A DNA stretch of 64,000 bases from positions 1-64,000 of the forward strand of contig JAFGYE010000027.1 in the NCBI GenBank assembly GCA_016936255.1. The letters are read 5' to 3'. A model generated the notes under the pieces. That model was not told where the DNA came from, searched no databases, and was given only the letters and a program-made list of their open reading frames with translations. Positions 17,052 to 26,395 of the stretch are shown piece after piece. The stretch is from Marinifilaceae bacterium (GTDB taxonomy: Bacteria > Bacteroidota > Bacteroidia > Bacteroidales > Marinifilaceae). Made by a program: the position numbers and the translations under genes. The first letter of the stretch is position 1, and each line of letters starts with the position of its first letter.

Positions 17052-18383
17052 TTGGAAACTGAAGAATTTACTAAACTTTTTTTAAGCAATACTGATATTG
17101 CTTTTTATTCTATAAATATAAGTACCATTGTAAGTTTGCTTATAATGGTACTTCTTTTGTTTTGTTCGGCAGTGATTTCAGGATCAGAAGTAGCCTTATT
17201 TTCTCTTTCGCCACAAAACATCAATGATTTGGGAGCAGATGATAATCCAAAAAACAAAAAACTTTTAAAATTACTAAGCCAACCAGAAAAGTTGCTGGCT
17301 ACTATATTAATAGGTAATAATTTTGTAAACATTGGGATAGTAATCTTATCCAGTTTTATCACCAATTCTCTGATTGATTTTTCGAATGCTCCAACGCTGG
17401 GTTTTGTAGTTCAGGTAGTGATTATTACATTCTTACTTTTACTTTTTGGCGAAATAATTCCCAAAGTATATGCAACTCAAACTTCACTGAACTTTTCAAA
17501 ATTTGTTGCTTATCCGCTGTATTATTTAGAAAAAGTATTTCAACCTCTTTCTATCGTACTTATCAAATCGACCTCGATCGTTAACAAACGGATTTCTAAA
17601 AAACAAAATATTTCGATGGTAGATCTTTCTCAGGCATTGGAATTAACTGCCGATGAAATATCTGAAGAAATGGAAATATTGGAAGGAATCGTAAACTTTG
17701 GCAATATCAATGTTGAGGAAATAATGATATCAAGAATGGATGCCGTAGCTGTAGACGTTCGAACAAGCTTTAGCAAATTAAAATCGGTAATTATTGAATC
17801 AGGCTTTTCCCGAATTCCTGTTTTTGACAAAAGCTTTGACAATATAAAAGGAATATTATATGTGAAAGATTTACTTCCACATCATCATAAACCAAGTACT
17901 TTTCGTTGGCAATCTCTTATCCGCCCCCCTTATTATGTGCCTCAAACAAAAAAAATAAATGATTTACTGGAAGAATTTCAAACTCAGAAAAACCATATGG
18001 CGGTTGTTGTTGATGAGTATGGAGGCACTTCAGGAATTATTACCATGGAAGATATTATTGAAGAAATAGTTGGAGACATTACCGATGAATCGGATGACAG
18101 CAAAGCTACTTATACAAAAGAAGAAGATGGGTCCTACTTATTTGAAGGAAAAACATCGCTAAACGATTTCTTTAAGATTGTAGATATTAGATCGGATATT
18201 TTTGATGAGATAAAAGGTGATGCTGAAACTCTAGCAGGTTTACTTCTTGAAATAAAAGGTGAAATTCCACAGAAAAAAGAAGAATTCAAATATAAAAAAC
18301 ATCGCTTTATTGTTGAAGCTGTAGATAACCGACGAATCAAAAAAATTCGTTTTATACTACCAAAACTCCCTACGAATAAGTAA
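17052..18383 (+). CDS. gldE: GldE-type membrane protein (DUF21/CBS/CorC domains)
   Basis: A 443-residue CNNM/CorC-type membrane protein. An N-terminal DUF21 membrane domain (about 20-190, GSEVALFSLSP) is followed by a pair of CBS domains (about 210-330, MISRMDAVAVDV and GIITMEDIIEEIVGDI) and a C-terminal CorC_HlyC domain (about 350-435). Length, domain order and the position between ssb and gldD identify it as GldE, a homologue linked to gliding motility and possibly metal transport in Flavobacteriia. The start is the TTG/ATT region at 17052, directly behind ssb; no Shine-Dalgarno sequence. Whether this organism glides is not shown. Confidence 0.9.
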   Translation: METEEFTKLFLSNTDIAFYSINISTIVSLLIMVLLLFCSAVISGSEVALFSLSPQNINDLGADDNPKNKKLLKLLSQPEKLLATILIGNNFVNIGIVILSSFITNSLIDFSNAPTLGFVVQVVIITFLLLLFGEIIPKVYATQTSLNFSKFVAYPLYYLEKVFQPLSIVLIKSTSIVNKRISKKQNISMVDLSQALELTADEISEEMEILEGIVNFGNINVEEIMISRMDAVAVDVRTSFSKLKSVIIESGFSRIPVFDKSFDNIKGILYVKDLLPHHHKPSTFRWQSLIRPPYYVPQTKKINDLLEEFQTQKNHMAVVVDEYGGTSGIITMEDIIEEIVGDITDESDDSKATYTKEEDGSYLFEGKTSLNDFFKIVDIRSDIFDEIKGDAETLAGLLLEIKGEIPQKKEEFKYKKHRFIVEAVDNRRIKKIRFILPKLPTNK

Positions 18384-18440
18384 TTTCGTATCATTAACAA
18401 ACAAATGTTTAACCAACATTTGCATCTACATCCACAACTT

Positions 18441-19022
18441 ATGAAATTGTATCGAATTCTTTTAACCTTTCTTTTTATTCTTATCGCTTTGGTGCCTTTT
18501 TCTTGTAAAAAGAAATATACTCCAAAACCAAAAGCCTATTTTCGAATTAATTTTCCTGCAAAGGAATATCATAATTGGAATTCAGATTTTCCATATAGCT
18601 TCGATCTTTTATCAATGGCTGAAATTAAAGAGGACGCAAGCAAGGGAGCTGAAAAATATTGGCTCAACATTCAATATCCCGAATACCATGCAACCATTCA
18701 CCTTAGTTATAAAAATGTAGATAACAACCTGGAAAAGTATCTGGAAGATTCGAGAAAAATGGCATACAAACACTCTATTGTGGCAGATGCTATTGCCGAG
18801 CAAATCTATATCAATGACAAGGAAAAGGTATATGGCATGATTTATCGGATCAAAGGCAATGCTGCATCATCGGTTCAGTTTGTAGCAACTGACAGCACAA
18901 ACCATTTCTTAAGAGGTGCGTTGTATTTTCGGGAACATCCTAATCAGGATTCCTTGACTCCGGTCATTCAATTCATCGACAAAGATATTGTTCGTCTGAT
19001 GGAAAGTCTGAAATGGAAATAA
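18441..19022 (+). CDS. gldD: gliding-motility lipoprotein GldD
   Basis: A 193-residue lipoprotein from the ATG at 18441, whose signal peptide MKLYRILLTFLFILIALVPFSC ends in the lipobox cysteine. The earlier ATG at 18405 would add 12 residues and spoil the signal peptide. The YTPKPKAYFRINFPAKEY segment right after the lipid anchor is the GldD signature. GldD is needed for gliding and T9SS function in Flavobacterium and has relatives in many non-gliding Bacteroidota. It follows gldE by 57 bp. Confidence 0.92.
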   Translation: MKLYRILLTFLFILIALVPFSCKKKYTPKPKAYFRINFPAKEYHNWNSDFPYSFDLLSMAEIKEDASKGAEKYWLNIQYPEYHATIHLSYKNVDNNLEKYLEDSRKMAYKHSIVADAIAEQIYINDKEKVYGMIYRIKGNAASSVQFVATDSTNHFLRGALYFREHPNQDSLTPVIQFIDKDIVRLMESLKWK

Positions 19023-19038
19023 GCTAATATTGTGATTC

Positions 19039-19683
19039 ATGCCAATTTGCAATCAAATACAAATTAATAATTCATGCAGACTAATTGTTTGGAAAACCTC
19101 TGAGCCTTTAGAAGAACTGCTGCATAGTGTAAGTTTAACTCCCAAGGAAGAAGTAAAACTGAACTCGTTCGGAAGCCAATCCCGTAAAATTGAATTTGTG
19201 GCAACACGTTGCCTGCTTCAATTGAGCTTAGGAGAAAATGTTCTGATTGAAAATGATGAGCATGGCAAGCCTCATCTTATCAACTCAGACTTGAACATTA
19301 GTGTATCCCACACAAAATCATACGTTGGAATTCTTATTGGAGACAAATATACTGTAGCTCTGGATATGGAATATTTATCGGATCGGGTTTATCGAATTGC
19401 CAATCGGTTTCTTTCTGAAGATGAGCTGGATAATATTGACGAGAAAAACAAGATCTTACATCTTTATCAGCATTGGTGTGCCAAAGAGTGTTTAATTAAA
19501 ATGTATGGAAAAAAAGATGTTCATTTAATTAATGAATTAAAAATTGCCCCTTTTTCTCCCGGCAGCTCTACTTTCTCAGGTCAGGTTTGCAGAGCCGATT
19601 TTTCCGAAACCTATACCTTTCAATATCTGCAGTTCGATAACCATTTACTGGTTTATTCCATAAAAAAAGCCAATAGTTATTGA
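19039..19683 (+). CDS. 4'-phosphopantetheinyl transferase (Sfp-like)
   Basis: A 214-residue Sfp-type enzyme that loads the phosphopantetheine arm of CoA onto carrier proteins. Motifs are LNISVSHTKSYVGI (CoA binding, around 92), the metal-binding ALDMEYLSDR (canonical G-I-D-x-E with Ala for Gly) and WCAKECLIKMYGKK (the WxxKEA motif). It follows gldD by 16 bp, as in other Bacteroidota. The acceptor is probably the fatty-acid acyl carrier protein, since no polyketide or peptide synthetase is in view. Confidence 0.9.
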   Translation: MPICNQIQINNSCRLIVWKTSEPLEELLHSVSLTPKEEVKLNSFGSQSRKIEFVATRCLLQLSLGENVLIENDEHGKPHLINSDLNISVSHTKSYVGILIGDKYTVALDMEYLSDRVYRIANRFLSEDELDNIDEKNKILHLYQHWCAKECLIKMYGKKDVHLINELKIAPFSPGSSTFSGQVCRADFSETYTFQYLQFDNHLLVYSIKKANSY

Positions 19684-19704
19684 ATCGTCAATTGCTACTG
19701 GCTT
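19662..19704 (-). terminator. terminator of the PafA-like gene, inside the PPTase 3' end
   Basis: On the minus strand an AGCCAGTAG/CTATTGGCT stem (one G-U pair) is followed by seven T residues. It begins 20 bp after the phosphatase stop and overlaps the last codons of the convergent phosphopantetheinyl transferase gene. Confidence 0.65.
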
Positions 19705-19723
19705 AATATCATTAAGAAAAATT

Positions 19724-21349
19724 TTAATTCACCAGCTCTTCAATCGGATTTCCATCACATCCGGAAGGAATCGAAATATTTAAGAAACTTGAAACGGTAG
19801 GAACAATATCCTCAATATAAACTGATCGTGAAATTACCGACCGCTTAATTTTCCATCCGTACCAAAATAAAGGAACCTGATTGGTATATGAATATTGCGC
19901 TATTTCATCACGTTCATCTTTTATTTTATGCATCCATCCTTGCTCCAAAGTAAGCATTACATCTCCCGAACGTTTTTGATTGAAAGAGCGCTGCACTTTT
20001 TGCAATATTCCATGTGTATAATTCGATTTCACCAAACTATTCGCAGTAGTAGTAGTTGCCACTCCCGAAAACTGAATTAAAAATTCTGCAGCCTTTGTTT
20101 GCAGGTCAATAATTGACAGTTTCGAATCTTCTATCAGCTGATGATTCAAATAAACCTGTTGCGAATCGTAGCCTAAAACCCATTCTCCATTTCCATATAA
20201 TATATTGAAATACGATTTTAATAAAGCAATTGCATTGTAAGCACTAAAGTAGCCGTTCGGGATATTTTGTTCTGAAAGATTTTCAGGCGTATAATTGGCA
20301 GATTGATCGGCTGTTACAAACACCAATACATTCTCCATTCCAATTTGCTCGTCTAAAAACGAAAGAAAATGTTCTAACTCCTGATCCAATCTGATAAAAT
20401 TATCGAGCATTTCGGGAGCAAAAGGGGAAAAGTCTCTATGTTTCTCGTCCAAACAAGAAAAGGTGACAGATAAAAAGTCCGAATCATCATCCTTACCCAA
20501 ATTCTCGTTAATAATGGCAGATATCGCAAAATCCTTTACCAACATATTTCCAAAAGGTGTCGTCTTGATCGCCTTATATCCGTGCTCTCTCTTCTCCTTA
20601 TTCAAATCGTAGAAAAACTGATTATTCAATCCAACTTTCCCAAGTAATTTATCGGACACACTCGGCTCATTTCCACCATTAAAAGGTGTCCAAACACGAT
20701 TTAAATAAAAATCCGCAAACTTTTTGTCATTAAATTCCGTTACCCAATTGTACAAGGTATCCTGATAATAAGATGATGTTACAAATTTTCCTGAAAGATC
20801 ATCCATCCAATAGGCTCCATCGGCAGCATGACCGGCAGAAAACAAAGCTGACTCACAATTTAAAGCAATTCCAACCACTCTCGAATGAGAGTTAAACAAC
20901 TTAATTTCATCTCCCAATGTTGATGCCAGCATCTTTTTGGGTGAACTCCCCTTCTCTTTTGATTCAATGCCTACGAGTTCGGTTTGTGTATCTTCCTTCG
21001 CCAATTCAATCTCGCCAGATAAACGGTTGTACCATCCGTTGGAAATAATACCATGAAAAGCTGGCGGAGTGCCTGTGAATATAGTAGCATGATCGGGTCC
21101 CGTTTGAGAATACAAATAGCTGAATTTTGAATTTTTACAATAAGTACCTTGATTCATTAACCGTTTGAATCCTCCCTCACCCAACAAATTAGAATATCGG
21201 AAATAATAATCGGCACGCAAATGATCGATAACAATACCTACTACAAGTTTCGGTTTTTCTGATGGGATTTTCCGTGTACTTTGCGCAATTGAAAATTGAA
21301 TTGTAAATACTAGTACTGCAAACAATAGGGTTCCGAATCTTTTACTCAT
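19724..21349 (-). CDS. PafA-like alkaline phosphatase
   Basis: Periplasmic phosphomonoesterase of the alkaline-phosphatase superfamily, 541 residues from the ATG at 21349. That start gives the signal peptide MSKRFGTLLFAVLVFTIQFS; the ATG at 21385 adds 12 polar residues. Key features are the metal-binding Asp in VVGIVIDHLRADYY, the catalytic Thr region QTGPDHATIFTGTPPAFHG (a phosphate-irrepressible PafA-type Thr site), and later metal ligands in SCLDEKHRDFSP and FVTADQSANYTP. PafA releases phosphate from organic monoesters, and its product is the main alkaline phosphatase in many Bacteroidota. Confidence 0.88.
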   Translation of the reverse strand: MSKRFGTLLFAVLVFTIQFSIAQSTRKIPSEKPKLVVGIVIDHLRADYYFRYSNLLGEGGFKRLMNQGTYCKNSKFSYLYSQTGPDHATIFTGTPPAFHGIISNGWYNRLSGEIELAKEDTQTELVGIESKEKGSSPKKMLASTLGDEIKLFNSHSRVVGIALNCESALFSAGHAADGAYWMDDLSGKFVTSSYYQDTLYNWVTEFNDKKFADFYLNRVWTPFNGGNEPSVSDKLLGKVGLNNQFFYDLNKEKREHGYKAIKTTPFGNMLVKDFAISAIINENLGKDDDSDFLSVTFSCLDEKHRDFSPFAPEMLDNFIRLDQELEHFLSFLDEQIGMENVLVFVTADQSANYTPENLSEQNIPNGYFSAYNAIALLKSYFNILYGNGEWVLGYDSQQVYLNHQLIEDSKLSIIDLQTKAAEFLIQFSGVATTTTANSLVKSNYTHGILQKVQRSFNQKRSGDVMLTLEQGWMHKIKDERDEIAQYSYTNQVPLFWYGWKIKRSVISRSVYIEDIVPTVSSFLNISIPSGCDGNPIEELVN

Positions 21350-21384
21350 TATCTGTCTCGTTGTGGTTATATAAATATTCGCCA

Positions 21385-21392
21385 CAAATATA
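21385..21392 (-). promoter_or_regulatory. -7 element of the PafA-like gene
   Basis: Minus-strand TATATTTG, a full match to TAnnTTTG, lies 36 bp upstream of the chosen start codon. It overlaps the alternative ATG at 21385, which supports the later start. Confidence 0.45.
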
Positions 21393-21472
21393 ATGGATTC
21401 GAATTGATTAAACAGAAATAGATTTTGATATTACAGGATCTTTAACATTTGAAAATTTCAATACCAAAACAA

Positions 21473-21823
21473 TTATTTTTTCTGAGGCTGATATCTGATT
21501 ACGTCAACTTGCTCCATCGTAATCATTCCTCCTCCACCCGATTTTTCAATTAACAATTCAAGAATGTGAAAGTAGCCATTCACCTTTTCTTCAGAATCGA
21601 CCAATTCTATAATAATTGGTAAATCATCTGATAAAGCAAATATTTTTGAAGAATGAATTCGTGAATTTGCTCCATAAGACATGATTCCCCGATGAACTGT
21701 TGCACCTGCCAAACCATATCTTTTTGCACCGTAAACAATTGCCTCATAAAGAGGTCTTTGATAAACCCGATCGGCTTCCCCAACAAATACGCGAAGTAAC
21801 TTGGCCTTGCCTTTCAGTTTCAT
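21473..21823 (-). CDS. DUF190 domain protein (CrcB partner)
   Basis: A 116-residue protein with a PII-like fold family signature (AKLLRVFVGEADRVYQRPLYEAIVYG, GATVHRGIMSYGAN, DLPIIIELVDSEEKVN). DUF190 genes are regularly found next to crcB and are thought to modulate the fluoride channel, though the mechanism is not established. Here it starts 12 bp after the crcB stop on the same strand, so they form a two-gene operon. Confidence 0.9.
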   Translation of the reverse strand: MKLKGKAKLLRVFVGEADRVYQRPLYEAIVYGAKRYGLAGATVHRGIMSYGANSRIHSSKIFALSDDLPIIIELVDSEEKVNGYFHILELLIEKSGGGGMITMEQVDVIRYQPQKK

Positions 21824-21835
21824 ATGAATTTGCGT

Positions 21836-22213
21836 TTAGAAAAGTTTGTGAATTTGTGTGCCAAAGTAAACTGCAAGTAATCCTAGAAATACACTTCCAG
21901 CCACATATACTGAAAGATACAAAAATCCACTGTCTTTTAAAAGGTTAAGATTATCGAATGCAAAAGATGAAAAAGTTGTAAAGCCTCCACAAAATCCTAC
22001 AGCCAAAAACATCCTCATTTCAGGACTCACCAAATTATCCCGCTCTGCCAGCGAATAAATTACCCCTATTATAAAGCTGCCTAAAATATTTACTGTCATA
22101 GTTCCTATTGGGAAAATGGTGTCAAAATAACGATGAAGACCTTGTCCAACCAAAAATCGAGAGGCACTTCCTAAAAAACCTCCTATTCCTACCAATAAAA
22201 CTGTACGGAGCAT
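21836..22213 (-). CDS. crcB: fluoride ion exporter CrcB/Fluc
   Basis: A 125-residue, four-helix fluoride channel subunit. Typical Fluc motifs are visible: GGFLGSASRFLVGQ near the N-terminus, GTMTVNILGSFIIG in TM2, and GFCGGFTTFSSFAFD with the conserved FTTFSSF of TM3. It works as a dual-topology dimer that lets fluoride leave the cell. It is the first gene of a pair with DUF190. I looked for a fluoride riboswitch in the upstream 140 bp and found none. Confidence 0.95.
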   Translation of the reverse strand: MLRTVLLVGIGGFLGSASRFLVGQGLHRYFDTIFPIGTMTVNILGSFIIGVIYSLAERDNLVSPEMRMFLAVGFCGGFTTFSSFAFDNLNLLKDSGFLYLSVYVAGSVFLGLLAVYFGTQIHKLF

Positions 22214-22304
22214 GCGATATTAATTATATAATGAATAATTCGTAATGGGCAATTCAAAATCATTCCCGATGACAAAGATACTAATCTTGATTTAGATAAA
22301 TAAT

Positions 22305-22339
22305 GCAAAAAAAATGACCGTTCAAATTGAACAGTCATT
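22305..22339 (-). terminator. intrinsic terminator of ychF
   Basis: AATGAC..GTTCA at 22313-22324 pairs with the mirror arm ending at 22339 (one mismatch). On the minus strand it is followed by eight T residues, 22 bp after the ychF stop codon. Confidence 0.8.
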
Positions 22340-22361
22340 CATATATCATTAGGAAATTCAA

Positions 22362-23462
22362 CTAAACATTGAATCGGAAGTGCATAATATCACCATCCTG
22401 AACTACATATTCTTTTCCTTCCACGTTCATTTTACCAGCTTCCTTACAAGCTGCCTCTGATCCTAAAGTTGAAAAATCTTCAAACTTAATTACCTCTGCA
22501 CGAATAAATCCTTTTTCAAAATCAGTATGTATAACTCCAGCAGCCTGAGGTGCTTTCGCTCCTTTAGGATAGGTCCATGATCTTACCTCTTTTACACCTG
22601 CTGTGAAATAAGTTTCAAGATTAAGCAATCTAAATGCTGCTTTAATTAATTTATTAACCCCTGGTTCCTTTAGACCTAAGTCTTCCAAAAACATTTGTTT
22701 CTCTTCGTAAGTTTCCAGTTCTGCAATATCAGCTTCGATACCGGCACCAACAACAATTACCTCTGCATTTTCATCTTTAACCGCTTCCCGAACCGCATCA
22801 ACATAAGCATTTCCCTTTTGTACAGAAGCCTCATCAACATTGCAAACGTATAGTATTGGTTTTGTTGTTAACAAATGAAGATCTGCAGTTACTTTTTTAT
22901 CAGCCTCACTCAATTCAACCACACGGGCCGATTTGCCTTGCTCTAAAGCTTCCTTATATCTGCCTAATACTTCGGTTAAACGAACCGCATCAGGATTTTT
23001 CCCAATTTTCGCCAATTTAGCGGCCTTTTGCAATCTTGCCTCAACAGTTTCCAAATCCTTCAACTGCAATTCGATATCAATAGTTTCTTTATCCCGGATA
23101 GGATTTACAGAACCATCAACATGAACAATATTGTCATCTTCGAAACAACGCAAAACATGTATAATCGCATTCGTCTCACGTATGTTTGAAAGAAATTTAT
23201 TTCCTAAACCTTCTCCTTTACTTGCTCCTTTCACCAAACCAGCAATATCAACAATTTCCATTACCGAAGGCTGAACTCTTTGCGGATTTACCAATTCAGT
23301 TAATCTGATTAAACGTTCATCGGGTATAGTAATTACACCAACGTTAGGTTCAATGGTACAAAAAGGGAAATTTGCCGATTGTGCTTTTGCATTCGACAAA
23401 CAATTAAATAAGGTGGATTTTCCAACATTTGGTAATCCTACAATTCCACACTGTAAAGCCAT
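22362..23462 (-). CDS. ychF: redox-regulated ATPase YchF
   Basis: A 366-residue Obg-family P-loop protein. G1 is [11 protein letters not shown] (around 8), switch II is [17 protein letters not shown], and NVDEAS replaces the GTP-specific NKxD, which is why YchF prefers ATP. A coiled-coil insertion (about 130-200) and a C-terminal TGS domain (about 280-366) follow. It binds ribosomes and affects translation and stress responses. It is a single gene with its own promoter and terminator. Confidence 0.97.
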   Translation of the reverse strand: MALQCGIVGLPNVGKSTLFNCLSNAKAQSANFPFCTIEPNVGVITIPDERLIRLTELVNPQRVQPSVMEIVDIAGLVKGASKGEGLGNKFLSNIRETNAIIHVLRCFEDDNIVHVDGSVNPIRDKETIDIELQLKDLETVEARLQKAAKLAKIGKNPDAVRLTEVLGRYKEALEQGKSARVVELSEADKKVTADLHLLTTKPILYVCNVDEASVQKGNAYVDAVREAVKDENAEVIVVGAGIEADIAELETYEEKQMFLEDLGLKEPGVNKLIKAAFRLLNLETYFTAGVKEVRSWTYPKGAKAPQAAGVIHTDFEKGFIRAEVIKFEDFSTLGSEAACKEAGKMNVEGKEYVVQDGDIMHFRFNV

Positions 23463-23514
23463 GGCTATTTATATATTATATGATTTGCTACTATTCAGTT
23501 TTAAAAAATCTGTG

Positions 23515-23545
23515 CAAAAGTACATTTTAATTTTCGTTGTGCCAA
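23515..23545 (-). promoter_or_regulatory. promoter of ychF
   Basis: Minus-strand TTG (23545-23543), 20 nt, then TACTTTTG (23522-23515). This is a full match to the Bacteroidota consensus and lies about 53 bp upstream of the ychF start codon. Confidence 0.7.
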
Positions 23546-23641
23546 TTTTATACTTTTATCTCCTAAATAAATGTTAAAGGATGAAAATCAGTAAATAGGC
23601 TATCTATATTTTCATTAGCTTTAAGCATAGGTCGTTTTACT

Positions 23642-24685
23642 ATGTATAAAAAACTGGCAATCTTTATTTTTTTAACATTGGTTTCTCTTGGGTTGGTGCA
23701 GGCTCAGGAACCAGCATTCGGTGGATATGGAAGTATTGACCGTCATGTAAGAAAAACACCCGACAGCTTATCCCAAAATATTGTTTTATTGCACGATTAT
23801 TTAACAGCTCCCGCAAAAAATGATGAGGACAAAATCCGGGCTTTTTACCTATGGATTATCTCTAATATAGAATATAAAGATCAGGTAGAATTACTATTCG
23901 ACCCGAACCTATTGTTTTATATGGGGTCAAACAATTGCTCTTCTCCGGTTTGTGTTTTACAGAAAAGGAAAGCGGTTTGCGAAGGGTTTTCTAAGTTATT
24001 TGAATTTTTCTGCACTTATTCCGGATTTGAATCCTATAGCATTGGAGGATACATCACTAAAAATGGAGCCCTGCAAGATCGTGCTACTCATTCGTGGAAT
24101 GTTGTTAAAATAAATAATGAATGGCGTTTTTTTGATTTAAGTTGGGCCAATGCAATACTCTATCATTCTGGAATTAAGAGCAAAACAAACGAGTATTTTA
24201 TGGTTTCTCCTGAAGAATTTATCCTAAGCCATTTACCTATTATTCCAATGTGGCAATTTTTAGAGACTCCAATTAGCTTACAAACATTCAATTCGGGAGA
24301 AGAATCAATAAAAAACTATCTAAAAACTGCCCCAGCCAATTACAACTATACCGACACCTTATCAAATTTTAAACTGTTGTCTGACGCAAAGAAAAGATTG
24401 AAAACTGCTCAGGAAATATACAGAACAAATCCAAACAATAAATTCAATCTTGCTATCGAATATTATCGATACGCCCGAAATATGATAAGTTTCGATGGTG
24501 AAATAGATACTCTAAATTATTTTAGATTGATAAAAGCCAAAGGGAAAATGCAATTAGCAATTGATTTGTTTACATCCTCTTCTGATATCTCCTCACAAAT
24601 TATGCTGTTGCAAATTAAAGATGAACTATCGAAAGTTGACAGGCTTATAAATACCGCAAGCCCGAATATTAAACATCTCAAATAA
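23642..24685 (+). CDS. secreted transglutaminase-like protein
   Basis: A 347-residue exported protein with signal peptide MYKKLAIFIFLTLVSLGLV (cleavage after VQAQ). Its transglutaminase/protease-like core spans about residues 50-185. The triad is visible as Cys in KRKAVCEGFSKLFEFFC, His in ATHSWNVVKI and Asp in WRFFDLSWAN. Bacterial proteins of this type are mostly uncharacterised and may act as peptidases or on cell-wall or surface proteins. The C-terminal half (about 230-347) is helical and has no recognised domain. The next gene on the same strand, 178 bp away, is also a secreted protein. Confidence 0.8.
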   Translation: MYKKLAIFIFLTLVSLGLVQAQEPAFGGYGSIDRHVRKTPDSLSQNIVLLHDYLTAPAKNDEDKIRAFYLWIISNIEYKDQVELLFDPNLLFYMGSNNCSSPVCVLQKRKAVCEGFSKLFEFFCTYSGFESYSIGGYITKNGALQDRATHSWNVVKINNEWRFFDLSWANAILYHSGIKSKTNEYFMVSPEEFILSHLPIIPMWQFLETPISLQTFNSGEESIKNYLKTAPANYNYTDTLSNFKLLSDAKKRLKTAQEIYRTNPNNKFNLAIEYYRYARNMISFDGEIDTLNYFRLIKAKGKMQLAIDLFTSSSDISSQIMLLQIKDELSKVDRLINTASPNIKHLK

Positions 24686-24863
24686 GCAAATCTTAACCTT
24701 TGCATCGAATTTCAATATGCGCCAAAATTTGTATGGGGGAACAATTTATAATTAACCATAATACACCTATCATTAATTAAATTTAAAATTACAGGAACTA
24801 TCGATTTTAATTCTTTAACACATTCCCTATCTTTACTTACTAATCAAAATAACTCCCTGACTC

Positions 24864-26240
24864 TTGAAATCAAATCTTAAATACTTCTCAATCTTTTTAC
24901 TACTGCTATTGTGTTCAAAACTAAATATAGCTCAAGGGGCTCTTGAAAAAGTTGAAAAAACAAGAATATTATTCATTTTCGATGCTTCTCAAAGCATGAA
25001 TGGATACTGGGAGGAATCAAAAAAAATAAATATTGCCCGTAAATTTTTGATTCAAATGATTGACAGTTTGGAGTATAAAGACAATGTTGAAATGGCTTTA
25101 AGAGTATATGGCCATCAAAGTGTTGTTCCGCCGCAGGATTGTAATGACACCAGACTGGAAGTGCCTTTTAAACCTGATAATGCAGGGGAAATAAGACAAA
25201 CCTTACGATATATTGATCCCAAAGGAACTACCCCAATTGCCCATTCTTTAGAATTGGCCGCCAATGATTTCCCGGAAGTAAATTCCGATATCAGAAATGT
25301 GATTATTCTTATTACAGACGGCGTTGAAGCTTGCGATGGTGATCCTTGTGCTGTTTCTCTGGAACTCCAAAAAAAAGGCATCTATTTAAAACCATTTATT
25401 GTTGGAATTGGTTTAGATGTTGATTTTAAAAGTAGTTTTGAGTGCATTGGAAATTATCTTGAAGTAAAAAAAGAAGAACGCTTCGGAGGAACTCTTGAAT
25501 ATGTTATCTCGCAGGTTTTAAATAAAACTTCGGCGCAAATAAATTTAATTGATGCCAATGGTTCCCCTACAGAAACTGATGTTCCAATGACATTTTACAA
25601 TTCTGTTTCTGATAAAGTAAGGTACCAGTTTATGCATACCATGAATGCAAAAGGAAATCCAGATACACTATTCTTAGATCCGTTGCTTACCTATAATATC
25701 ACAATTCATACCATACCCGAATTATATCGCGACAGCGTTAAAATGATTGCAGGCAAACATACTTTGATTGGATTTGATGCTCCTCAGGGAATGCTGAAAA
25801 TTGAATGTCCGAGAACAACTATGTACAAAGATTTACAAATTCTTATTCGAAAAAACACAGAAATTGTTAACATCCAAACGCCGAATGAGATAACTAAATA
25901 CCTGACCGGCAAATACGATCTGGAAGTTTTAAGCCTTCCCCGGATTTCAATTCCTGATGTTGAAATTAATCAAAGCAAAACAACTTCTATTACGATTCCA
26001 CAACCGGGATTGGCCACTGTATTTAAACCAACAACCGGCCCGTGCAGCCTATTTGTTCAAAAAGGAAACAAATTAGAATGGATTTACAACATCCCCGAAA
26101 AATCATTGAGGGAAACCTTAACCCTTCAACCGGGTATATATCATATCATATTCAGAAACAAAAATGCTTATCTATCGCAAAGCTCCAAAAAACTAAGTTT
26201 TGTTATAACATCCGGTAAATCAATACCTGTACGCTTGTAA
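24864..26240 (+). CDS. secreted VWA-domain protein
   Basis: A 458-residue exported protein with a signal peptide ending NIAQG. It has an N-terminal von Willebrand factor A domain (about 30-220) with an intact MIDAS motif, DASQSM, the Thr ligand in DPKGTTPIAHSL and Asp in LITDGVEACDGD. The C-terminal half is beta-rich without a recognised family. The DGVEACDGDPC arrangement with extra cysteines is typical of Ca-activated-chloride-channel-like bacterial VWA proteins. The start must be the TTG at 24864, because the first internal ATG falls inside the MIDAS region. Confidence 0.8.
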   Translation: MKSNLKYFSIFLLLLLCSKLNIAQGALEKVEKTRILFIFDASQSMNGYWEESKKINIARKFLIQMIDSLEYKDNVEMALRVYGHQSVVPPQDCNDTRLEVPFKPDNAGEIRQTLRYIDPKGTTPIAHSLELAANDFPEVNSDIRNVIILITDGVEACDGDPCAVSLELQKKGIYLKPFIVGIGLDVDFKSSFECIGNYLEVKKEERFGGTLEYVISQVLNKTSAQINLIDANGSPTETDVPMTFYNSVSDKVRYQFMHTMNAKGNPDTLFLDPLLTYNITIHTIPELYRDSVKMIAGKHTLIGFDAPQGMLKIECPRTTMYKDLQILIRKNTEIVNIQTPNEITKYLTGKYDLEVLSLPRISIPDVEINQSKTTSITIPQPGLATVFKPTTGPCSLFVQKGNKLEWIYNIPEKSLRETLTLQPGIYHIIFRNKNAYLSQSSKKLSFVITSGKSIPVRL

Positions 26241-26332
26241 TCATATTGATTTACAATATTCTAAATATTGCAAAAACCTCCATTTAAAAGCTTTTATTAA
26301 GTGTTTACATGATGCTAAAAGGCATTTTTGTT

Positions 26333-26340
26333 TATCTTTG
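26333..26340 (+). promoter_or_regulatory. -7 element of the transketolase promoter
   Basis: TATCTTTG is a full match to TAnnTTTG, 55 bp before the tkt start codon. A TTG at the expected distance is not evident. Confidence 0.5.
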
Positions 26341-26395
26341 CATGCATTAATAAAACCTTACCAAGTTTTTATCATCTAAAATCTCATTTTCAAAA

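Noticed and set aside
22214-22361. Fluoride riboswitch upstream of crcB.
   Set aside because: The conserved riboswitch core (GGxGATGG followed by the pseudoknot CC segment) is not present on the minus strand of this interval.
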